Shown: piece by piece, positions 57,551 to 64,000 of the stretch
Layout of the letters: each line of letters begins with the position of its first letter
Position numbering within the stretch: position 1 is the first letter of the stretch
NCBI RefSeq assembly: GCF_026341275.1
Contig: NZ_JAIFZO010000002.1
Span: 7,594,118 to 7,658,117, forward strand
Reading direction: 5' to 3'
Length of the DNA stretch: 64,000 nucleotides
From: Streptomyces ortus
GTDB lineage: Bacteria; Actinomycetota; Actinomycetes; Streptomycetales; Streptomycetaceae
Made by a program: the position numbers and the translations under genes
Notes under the pieces: generated by a model
Seen by the model: only the letters and a program-made list of their open reading frames with translations
Database searches by the model: none
What the model was told of the DNA's origin: nothing

Positions 57551-60169
57551 ATGTGCCAGCATGGCGCCGTGGATGGGGGGATCCTCGAACGTGAGCACGA
57601 GCTGCACCGGCTGGCCTCGGCCGCCAGAGAGGCGGCCGACGGAGCCGGTTCCGTGGTGCTCGTGCACGGCGAGGCGGGTATCGGCAAGTCGAGCCTGGTG
57701 AAAGCGATGCCGGGGGTGCTGCCCACGGCCTCCCGCGTGCTGGTGGGGGAGTGCGACGACCTGGCCACGCGCCGGCCGCTCGGCCCCTTCCGCGACCTCG
57801 TCGGCAACGTCGGCGCGGAACTGGCGCGGGCACTCACGGCGGGCGGCGACCGCCCCCGGGTGTACGACGCGCTGCGCGCGGAACTCACCGCGGCCCCGCA
57901 CCCCGCCGTCCTCGTCGTCGAGGACGTGCACTGGGCCGACGAGGCCTCCCTCGACGCGCTGCGGTTCCTGGTGCACCGGATGGAACGCCTGCCGGCCGTG
58001 CTGGTCCTGACCTACCGGGACGACGAGCTGGACCGCCGCCACCCCCTGCACCACCTCCTCGGCCAGGTGTCCCGGGCCGAACGCGTGCACCGCCTGCCGC
58101 TGTCCCGGCTCTCCCCGGGTGCCGTGCACAGGCTCAGCGCGGTGAGCGGCCTGGACCCGGCTGAAGTGTACGAGGTGACCTCCGGCAACCCGTTCTTCGT
58201 GGCCGAGGTGGTGGCGGCCGGCGGCACCGGCGCCGTACCGCCGACGGTGGTCGACGCGGTCCTCGCCCGGCTGCGCGACCTGGACGACCGCACCCGCGAC
58301 GCCCTGGAACAGCTCGCCGTCGTACCCTCCGCGGTCGAACGTCCCCTCGTCGACGCGCTGCTGCCGGACGGCGTCGCCGAGCTGGCGGTCGCCGAACAGC
58401 GCGGACTGCTGACCGTGACACCCGAACGGGCCGGGTTCCGCCATGAGTTGATCCGCCGCGCCGTCGCCGACTCGCTGCCCGCCGCCCGGCGCATCGAACT
58501 CAACCGCCGGGTCCTGGCCGCGCTCGTCGTGAAACCGGGCTCCGACCCGGCCCGCGTCGTCCACCACGCGGCCCAGGCCGGCGACCAGGAGGCGATCGCA
58601 CGGTACGGGCCCGACGCCGCCCGGGACGCCGCCGGAGCGGGCGCGCACCGGGAGGCCGCCGCCCATCTGTGCCTGGTCCTGCGACAGCGCGACCGCTTCG
58701 ACACGGCCGAACTCGCCGATCTGCTGGAGCGGTTCGCCATCGAGAGCTACACCATCGCCGACTCCGCCGCCGCCGTGGACGCCGAGCGGGAGGCGGTCGC
58801 GCTGCGCCGGTTCCTCGGCGACACCCGCGCGCTCGGCGCCGACCTGCGCTGGCTCTCCCGGATCCACTGGTGGGCGGGGAACGCGGACGACGCCCAGCGC
58901 GCCGCACGGGAGGCCATCACCGTCCTGGAGGAGGCGGGCGACGAACGGCTGCTCGCGCTCGCGCTCAGCAACACCTCCCAGCTCCACATGCTGTCCGAAC
59001 GCACCGCACCCGCCATCGACTTCGGCGAGCGTGCGATCCTGCTGGCCCGCCGCACGGGCGACAACGCGATCCTCGCGCACGCCCTGAACAACGTCGGCAC
59101 CGCCCGCTGGCGCGCCGGAGACCCGCTGGGCCGCGCCCAGTTGGAGGAGAGCCTGCGGGTCGCGCTGGCCGCGGGCGAGGTCGAACACGCCTGCCGCTCG
59201 TACGCCAACCTCATCTGGACACTGCTCGAACGCCTCGAATACGCCGAAGCCGACCGCTATCTCGGGCCCGGGACGGAGCTGGCCGACCGGGCCGAGCACG
59301 TCGGCTTCCTGAGCTATCTCCATGTGGCCCTGGGACTGAGGAAGTTCGCGGCCGGCGCCTGGGACGAGGCGGAGCGCCACGCCGAGATCGGCGCCCACGA
59401 CTTCGTACCGGCCCGCTGCCCCGCACTGACCGTCCTCGCCCGGGTACGGGTCCGGCGCGGCCGGAGCGGCGGCGACGAACTCCTCGACGAGGCATGGGAG
59501 ATCGCCGTCCGCACCCGTGAACTCCAGCGCACAGGACCGGTCGCCGCCGCCCGGGCCGAGGCCGCCTGGCTGCGCGGCGACCACGCGGCGGTGGCCGCAC
59601 TGGCCGGGGACACCTTCGAGCAGGCACGCCGGCTGAACGCCGTCCCGCACCGCGCCGAACTCGGCCACTGGCTCAGCAAGGCCGGTCACCGCGTACCGGC
59701 GGACGGTTCGGACCACCCGTACGCCCTCCAGACCGCCGGCCGCTGGCGGGAGGCGGCCCGGGTGTGGCACGCGGCAGGCTGCCCGTACGAGCATGCCGCC
59801 GCCCTCGCCGAGAGCCCGGACCCGGACGACAAGCTCACCGCCCTCGCGGGCCTGGACGCGCTCGGCGCCGAACCCCTGGCCCGGCTGGTCCGCTCCGAAC
59901 TGCGGCACCTCGGCGTCCGCCACATCCCGCGCGGGCCGCTCGCCGCCACCCGCGACAACCCCGCCGGCCTCACCGAGCGGCAACTGCAGGTCGTGCGGCT
60001 GCTGGCCCAGGGCCTGACCAACCCGGAGATGGCCGAGCGGCTCGTCGTGTCGGTCCGTACCGTCGACAACCACGTCGCCGCCGTCCTGGAGAAACTGGGT
60101 GCCCGCTCACGCCGCGAGGCCGCCGCCCGCGCCACGGAACTCGGGATCCTGCCGGGCCGCGAGTCGTAG
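57551..60169 (+). CDS. LAL-type LuxR transcriptional regulator
   Basis: Large ATP-binding regulator (872 aa). Walker A is GEAGIGKS (40-47) and Walker B VLVVEDVHWADE (~115-126). The middle (~380-790) is TPR-like helical repeats, and the C-terminus has a LuxR helix-turn-helix: LTERQLQVVRLLAQGLTNPEMAERLVVSVRTVDNHVAAVLEKLG (~806-850). AAGAGG stands 5 bases before ATG 57551; GTG 57569 is possible but lacks a site. It is divergent from the rhamnosidase gene and shares its promoter region, so it may activate it. The inducer is unknown. Confidence 0.92.
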   Translation: MCQHGAVDGGILEREHELHRLASAAREAADGAGSVVLVHGEAGIGKSSLVKAMPGVLPTASRVLVGECDDLATRRPLGPFRDLVGNVGAELARALTAGGDRPRVYDALRAELTAAPHPAVLVVEDVHWADEASLDALRFLVHRMERLPAVLVLTYRDDELDRRHPLHHLLGQVSRAERVHRLPLSRLSPGAVHRLSAVSGLDPAEVYEVTSGNPFFVAEVVAAGGTGAVPPTVVDAVLARLRDLDDRTRDALEQLAVVPSAVERPLVDALLPDGVAELAVAEQRGLLTVTPERAGFRHELIRRAVADSLPAARRIELNRRVLAALVVKPGSDPARVVHHAAQAGDQEAIARYGPDAARDAAGAGAHREAAAHLCLVLRQRDRFDTAELADLLERFAIESYTIADSAAAVDAEREAVALRRFLGDTRALGADLRWLSRIHWWAGNADDAQRAAREAITVLEEAGDERLLALALSNTSQLHMLSERTAPAIDFGERAILLARRTGDNAILAHALNNVGTARWRAGDPLGRAQLEESLRVALAAGEVEHACRSYANLIWTLLERLEYAEADRYLGPGTELADRAEHVGFLSYLHVALGLRKFAAGAWDEAERHAEIGAHDFVPARCPALTVLARVRVRRGRSGGDELLDEAWEIAVRTRELQRTGPVAAARAEAAWLRGDHAAVAALAGDTFEQARRLNAVPHRAELGHWLSKAGHRVPADGSDHPYALQTAGRWREAARVWHAAGCPYEHAAALAESPDPDDKLTALAGLDALGAEPLARLVRSELRHLGVRHIPRGPLAATRDNPAGLTERQLQVVRLLAQGLTNPEMAERLVVSVRTVDNHVAAVLEKLGARSRREAAARATELGILPGRES

Positions 60170-60333
60170 GCGGGGACACGTCGGACGCGGCGGGCCCGGA
60201 CAGGTGCGGGGAGACATAGGTAGGCGAGGGCGCCGAACTGAGTGGCGGGCACGGATGCCCGAGCGGGTGACCCCGGACTAGAACAGGACCATCGGAGGGG
60301 TCCGGACGACGGGGCCCCGGATCGGGGGATGCC

Positions 60334-61731
60334 ATGTCCGTCACGCCCGCACAGGCGGCCCGTCAGGAACTCACCGCGTTCGAGGGCCGGTTGACCGGTC
60401 CGGACGATCCCGGCTACCAGGAGGCGCGCGCCGTCTACAACGCGATGATCGACCGCCGGCCCGCCCTGGTGGCACGCTGCATCAGCGCCGAGGACGTGGC
60501 CCGGGCCGTCGGCTTCGCCCGCGGCCACGGCCTGCCGCTCGCGGTCCGCGGCGGCGGCCACCACGGAGCGGGCCTCGGGACCTGCGACGACGGCGTGGTC
60601 GTCGACCTGTCACCGCTCAAGGACATCGTGATCGACCCCGCCGCCAGGACCGCACGCGTCGGCGCGGGCTGCGTCTGGGGCGAGGTCGACCGGGCCACCC
60701 ACGCACACGGTCTTGCCACCCCGAGCGGCATCATCTCCACCACCGGAGTCGGCGGCCTCACCCTGGGCGGCGGCCTCGGCCACCTCAGCCGCAAGTACGG
60801 GCTCACCATCGACAACCTCCTGGAGGCCGACCTCGTACTGGCCGACGGCACCCAGGTGCGGGCGAGCGCCGACGACAACGCCGACCTGTTCTGGGCGATC
60901 CGCGGCGGAGGCGGCAACTTCGGCGTCGTCACCTCGTTCCGGTTCCGGCTGCACGAGGTGAATACGGTCGTCGCCGGGCCCACCTTCTGGCCCGTCGAAT
61001 CGGCCGCCGAAGTCCTCACCGCCTACCGGGACTTCATCCCCCACGCGCCCCGCGAACTGGGCGGCTTCTTCCTGTTCGGCGCCGTCCCGTCGGGCCCGCC
61101 GTTCCCCGAGGAGATCCAGGGACGCAAGGCCTGCGGTGTCGTGTGGTGCTACGCCGGGGACGACGCGGACACGGCGGCCCGGCTGATGGCACCCCTGCTC
61201 GACGCGCTCCCCGAACCGATGCTGCACGGCCCCGCGCCGATGCCGTACCCCGCGATCCAGTCGGCCTTCGACGGGCTCTACCCGCCCGGCGACCAGTGGT
61301 ACTGGCGCGCCGACTTCGTCAACGAGATCCCGGCCGACGCGATCGACCGGCACGCCAAGTTCGGGGCCGAACTGCCCACCCTCAAGTCGACGTTCCACCT
61401 GTACCCGATCGACGGCGCCGTCCACGACCACGCCCCGACGGACACCGCCTGGAGCTACCGGGACGCACGCTGGGCCTCGGTGTACGCGGGGGTGGACCCC
61501 GACCCGGCCAACGCCGACCTCATCCGGCAGTGGACCGTCGACTACTTCGAGGCCCTGCACCCGTACTCGGCGGGCGGCGCCTACGTGAACATGATGATGG
61601 ACGAGGGACAGGAGCGGGTCCGTGCTGGCTACCGCGACAACTACGCGCGCCTGGCCCGGATCAAGGCCGACCGCGACCCGGACAACCTGTTCCGGCTGAA
61701 CCAGAACATCCAGCCGGCCGCACGGTCCTGA
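60334..61731 (+). CDS. FAD-linked oxidoreductase, berberine-bridge-enzyme family
   Basis: Flavoenzyme of 465 aa. The FAD-binding domain carries LAVRGGGHHGAGLG with the likely covalent flavin His76, and TPSGIISTTGVGGLTLGGGLGHLSRKYGL. The BBE C-terminal segment ends with YVNMMMDEGQERVRAGY, YRDNYARLARIKADRDPDNLFRLNQN. At the place where bicovalent members have a Cys (GxCPxVG) this protein has ISTTGVG, so only the His link is expected. It oxidises alcohols or sugars in unknown pathways; no signal peptide is seen. GGGGG stands 7 bases before the ATG. Confidence 0.92.
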   Translation: MSVTPAQAARQELTAFEGRLTGPDDPGYQEARAVYNAMIDRRPALVARCISAEDVARAVGFARGHGLPLAVRGGGHHGAGLGTCDDGVVVDLSPLKDIVIDPAARTARVGAGCVWGEVDRATHAHGLATPSGIISTTGVGGLTLGGGLGHLSRKYGLTIDNLLEADLVLADGTQVRASADDNADLFWAIRGGGGNFGVVTSFRFRLHEVNTVVAGPTFWPVESAAEVLTAYRDFIPHAPRELGGFFLFGAVPSGPPFPEEIQGRKACGVVWCYAGDDADTAARLMAPLLDALPEPMLHGPAPMPYPAIQSAFDGLYPPGDQWYWRADFVNEIPADAIDRHAKFGAELPTLKSTFHLYPIDGAVHDHAPTDTAWSYRDARWASVYAGVDPDPANADLIRQWTVDYFEALHPYSAGGAYVNMMMDEGQERVRAGYRDNYARLARIKADRDPDNLFRLNQNIQPAARS

Positions 61732-62103
61732 CCGGCCCCACCGGCCGTCCGCAGAAGGGCCCTGACGCCGACGGGGGGCGTCAGGGCTTGCGCGCCACGC
61801 CTCCGTAGCCGTCCGTCGGCCGCGGATCGCTGCCCGGCGCGGGACGCCACCCTCCCGGTACGGCCGTCACAGCCGGCAGTGTGCCACGCGGTGGCTGACC
61901 CAGACAGAGCGGTGCGGTTCGTTCCGAAATTATCAGAACGCTTGTTACGGGTTGATTGGGTACGCAATCATAGGACGCGAGTGAAGTGCCGCACAGCCCG
62001 GCGGCTACGGCGCACGGCGGCGCACAACGGCGCTCGATCACAACGCACTTGGCGCCCCGGCGGCGGGCCGGGCGAGCCTGCGGCAGCGTGATGCGAGACC
62101 TGG
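61732..62103. other. Intergenic region with terminator and AT-rich segment
   Basis: About 370 bases. The first part holds the terminator of the flavoenzyme gene. An AT-rich stretch at 61915-61980 (GAAATTATCAGAACGCTTG, TTGATTGGGTACGCAATCAT) probably contains the promoter of the DUF6624-like gene. No other gene is supported. Confidence 0.5.
61759..61787 (+). terminator. Terminator of the flavoenzyme gene
   Basis: GCCCTGACGCC and GGCGTCAGGGC make a perfect 11-bp stem around a 7-base loop, 28 bases after the stop codon. Confidence 0.82.
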
Positions 62104-62673
62104 ATGGCCACCTTGAGTGACGGACAACCGAGGACCCCGGCCGGAGTTCCCGCCGCGACCCCGCCGCCCGTGCTTCCCGGACTCGCCGCCGCTCTCGCCC
62201 GCGAACTGGTCCGCCGGGTGGACGACGACCAGCGGGCGACGGAAGAGGTGCACCGCAGTCCCACACCGGCTGCGCGGCGCTGCCTCGCGACGTGCCGTGA
62301 GAGCAACGCCGAGGCGTTACGGGCCATCGTGCGGCGCCATGCCTGGCCGACCGCGGCCCTGGTCGGCGCCCCCGCCTCGACCGCGGCCCTGATGATCCTG
62401 CTGCACGCCCCGGATCTCGCCTTCCAGGTCGCGTGCCGCGACCTGATCGCCCAGGCGGTGGCGGACGGACGCTGCCCGGCGCCGCATCACGCGTACATCG
62501 CCGACCACTGCGCGGTGGAACTGGGTCAGCCGCAGTTCTACGGGACGCGTATCGACCCCTTGACCTGCTGCCCCTATCCGGTCCGCCGGCCCGAGGGGCT
62601 CGACGAGCGGCGCCGCGACGTCGGTCTCGCCCCCCTCGACGAACAGCTGCGGACCCTGCGTCTCAGCGGGTGA
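62104..62673 (+). CDS. DUF6624-like protein
   Basis: A 189-aa soluble protein. After a Pro/Ala-rich leader it reads ALRAIVRRHAWPTAALVGAPASTAALMILLHAPDLAFQVACRDLI, then AYIADHCAVELGQPQFYGTRID and RRRDVGLAPLDEQL. The W-P, VG, QFYGT and RRxxGL positions fit the DUF6624 family, whose function is unknown. The ATG lacks a good ribosome site. It is convergent with the small gene at 62741. Confidence 0.75.
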   Translation: MATLSDGQPRTPAGVPAATPPPVLPGLAAALARELVRRVDDDQRATEEVHRSPTPAARRCLATCRESNAEALRAIVRRHAWPTAALVGAPASTAALMILLHAPDLAFQVACRDLIAQAVADGRCPAPHHAYIADHCAVELGQPQFYGTRIDPLTCCPYPVRRPEGLDERRRDVGLAPLDEQLRTLRLSG

Positions 62674-62740
62674 GGCCGTTGGGCCCGACGGGTGAGCCGA
62701 CGCCGAGGGGAGCGGAGTGGACGGGTTTTCCGCCGACGGC

Positions 62741-63103
62741 CTACGGTTCGAGACGCAGCTCCCGTTCCTGCTCCTGGTCGCCGGCGGCCGCACCCTCCTC
62801 GTGGACGGTGAAGGCCGCCGAAAGCGTCTCGTCGGCCTGTCGCACCGCCTCCGGGCTGCCCTGCAGAGTGACGGTGACGGACGTGGAGAGCTTGTCCGCG
62901 GCGGACGGCTTCTCCCCGCCGCCGTCGCCGGAGGGCGCGTCGCCGCTGCCGAAGGTGGCCGTGTAGACCGTCGCGCCGCCGTCGCCCGGCAGGGTGTCCG
63001 GGGATCCGAAGACGGGTTCGAGCGTGTGGACGACAGCCCGCGCGTCGGCGGCCGAACCGCCGGTGAGAGTGAGCGTCAGAGCGAGATGCGTGCCGGACGT
63101 CAT
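62741..63103 (-). CDS. Small hypothetical protein
   Basis: A 120-aa soluble acidic protein starting MTSGTHLALTLTLTGGSAAD, with AGGTGG upstream. Two similar halves can be seen: HLALTLTLTGG...AVVHTLEPVF and LSTSVTVTLQGSPEAVRQADETLSAAF, like two strand-helix units separated by an acidic, Gly-rich linker. No known family is recognised. Confidence 0.6.
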   Translation of the reverse strand: MTSGTHLALTLTLTGGSAADARAVVHTLEPVFGSPDTLPGDGGATVYTATFGSGDAPSGDGGGEKPSAADKLSTSVTVTLQGSPEAVRQADETLSAAFTVHEEGAAAGDQEQERELRLEP

Positions 63104-63224
63104 GAACAGCCACCTTTGCTTGTACGTGGACGAATGCGGGCCATCCGCTCGGGTAACCGGTTGACCTGGACACAAACGGCGGCTCGGCCGCGCGTGGGCC
63201 CGTCTCCATCACACAGCCATCCGC

Positions 63225-63251
63225 CGGACCCCGCAGCCGCTGCGGGGTCCG
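63225..63251 (-). terminator. Terminator of the LuxR-type gene
   Basis: CGGACCCCGCAG and CTGCGGGGTCCG form a perfect 12-bp stem around a 3-base loop, 35 bases beyond the stop codon of the gene at 63286. Confidence 0.82.
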
Positions 63252-63285
63252 GGCCGCCCGGCGACGCGCCGGTCCCGCTCGCAGG

Positions 63286-64000
63286 TCAGCCGGAGGCGGC
63301 CGGTCCCGGCTCGACCAGTCCCTCGCGGTAGGCGATCGCCACCGCCTCCGTACGGCTCGCCGCACCCAGCTTCGCCAGGATGTTGGAGACGTGCACGCTC
63401 GCCGTCTTGCCGCTGATGAACAGTTCCTCGCCTATCTGCCGGTTGATGCGGCCCCGGGCGAGGAGCAGCAGCACGTCGTTCTCCCGGGCGGTCAGCGCGG
63501 GGACGCCCGCCACCGGGGAGGTCTCCGCGAGGCGGGCCCGGCGGATCAGCCGCTCCACGTCCGCGCGCAACGGCACGGCGCCCAGCCGGACGGCCGTGTC
63601 CTGGGCCACCCGTGCCTGCCCGGCGGCTTCCTCGCGCCGCCCCGCCGCCACCAGCGCCTCCGCGAGTCGGACCCGGCAGCGGGCCTGCTCATAGACGTCC
63701 CCGTAACCGAACGCCTCGACCGCCTTCTCCCAGGCCTGTGTGCTCTCCCGGGCGACCCCGGTCTCTTCCCGCGCCTCCCGCGCCTCCCGCGCCCGTGGGT
63801 CCGGCTCGGCGCAGGCGCGCGCCCACTCGGCCTCGGCGCGCGCCAGCCAGGCCCGGCCCTCGGGACCCTGCGGCGCACCGTCCTCGCCCTCGGCGGCCGT
63901 GACCCGGGCCATCCCCACCAGCTCCGCCCCGGTCTCGCACCAGCGCCGCACGCCGTCCTCGTCGCCCGCCTGACGGGCGGCCACGGCCGCGTCCGCCACC
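63286..64000 (-). CDS. LuxR-family regulator, C-terminal part (runs off window)
   Basis: The frame is open to the right edge. Visible are TPR-like helices (DVYEQARCRVRLAEALVAAGRREEAAGQARVAQDTA) followed by a LuxR helix-turn-helix: LTARENDVLLLLARGRINRQIGEELFISGKTASVHVSNILAKLGAASRTEAVAIAYREGLV. This layout is the end of a large LAL-type regulator, whose ATPase domain should lie beyond the window. A GTG at 63999 exists but is probably internal. A short repeat (GCGCCTCCC) encodes REAREAREE. Confidence 0.82.
   Translation of the reverse strand, partial: VADAAVAARQAGDEDGVRRWCETGAELVGMARVTAAEGEDGAPQGPEGRAWLARAEAEWARACAEPDPRAREAREAREETGVARESTQAWEKAVEAFGYGDVYEQARCRVRLAEALVAAGRREEAAGQARVAQDTAVRLGAVPLRADVERLIRRARLAETSPVAGVPALTARENDVLLLLARGRINRQIGEELFISGKTASVHVSNILAKLGAASRTEAVAIAYREGLVEPGPAASG

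Noticed and set aside
57401..60073. Minus-strand extension of the rhamnosidase frame
   Set aside because: Antisense to the LAL regulator. The rhamnosidase has a clear twin-arginine signal starting at 57400.

Overview
The window is high-GC DNA with strong third-position GC bias, many GTG starts and 4-base stop/start overlaps. Twin-arginine and secreted proteins, LuxR-type regulators, SpoIIE-type phosphatases and a DUF664 mycothiol-dependent family protein all point to an actinomycete, almost certainly a Streptomyces chromosome, probably an accessory-rich part of an arm. No rRNA, tRNA, CRISPR array or complete transposase gene was seen. About 57 genes or gene remnants are supported. Gene functions are inferred from sequence motifs and family knowledge, without database searches.

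Layout. 1-4.3 kb: two divergent GAF/PAS sensor proteins (one cut by the window edge, one a complete GAF-PAS-GAF-SpoIIE-HATPase phosphatase) and a small phosphoesterase. 4.3-11.3 kb: a six-gene molybdenum hydroxylase operon (coxS-coxL-coxM, MoxR ATPase, VWA protein, XdhC) of the form II CO-dehydrogenase-like type. 11.4-15.1 kb: a secreted GH5 glycosidase and an M6-type metalloprotease, closed by an array of GC-rich repeats. 15.1-18.5 kb: a stand-alone ctaD, an ECF sigma factor and its membrane partner. 18.5-21.6 kb: folD behind a ZTP (pfl) riboswitch, a repeat protein and two small proteins. 21.6-24 kb: a polyprenyl synthase coupled to a TPR protein behind a 32-bp operator-like palindrome. 24-32.8 kb: mostly single genes (DUF664, Zn-ribbon/OB protein with a TetR regulator, RpiR regulator, RNase HI, antitoxin-like protein, DUF3105 protein, ARMT1-like phosphatase). 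32.8-38.4 kb: a membrane-anchored S1 protease, an epoxide-hydrolase-like enzyme, a deletion scar with two gene remnants, a 160-bp MITE, a class F sortase with its LAETP substrate, and a GNAT enzyme. 38.6-41.5 kb: a frameshifted zinc-protease gene and a companion protein.

41.5-53.0 kb holds the most interesting system: a ten-gene minus-strand operon reading ATP-grasp ligase, DUF364 (putative heavy-metal chelation) protein, cysteine-synthase-like PLP enzyme, dipeptide-epimerase-like enolase, MFS exporter, SAM methyltransferase, then a complete nickel/peptide-type ABC importer (binding lipoprotein, two permeases, double ATPase). Its promoter (-35/-10 with 17-bp spacing) encloses a sequence matching 13 of 15 bases of the Zur box TGAAAATCATTTTCA. 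The parts fit together as a zinc-starvation system that makes, exports and re-imports a small peptide-like, non-NRPS metallophore.

53.2-64 kb: a membrane-anchored peptidoglycan-binding protein, a GH78 alpha-L-rhamnosidase with a LacI-type operator, a large LAL-type LuxR regulator, a covalent-flavin oxidoreductase, a DUF6624-like protein, a small hypothetical protein, and the 3' part of another LuxR regulator cut by the window edge.
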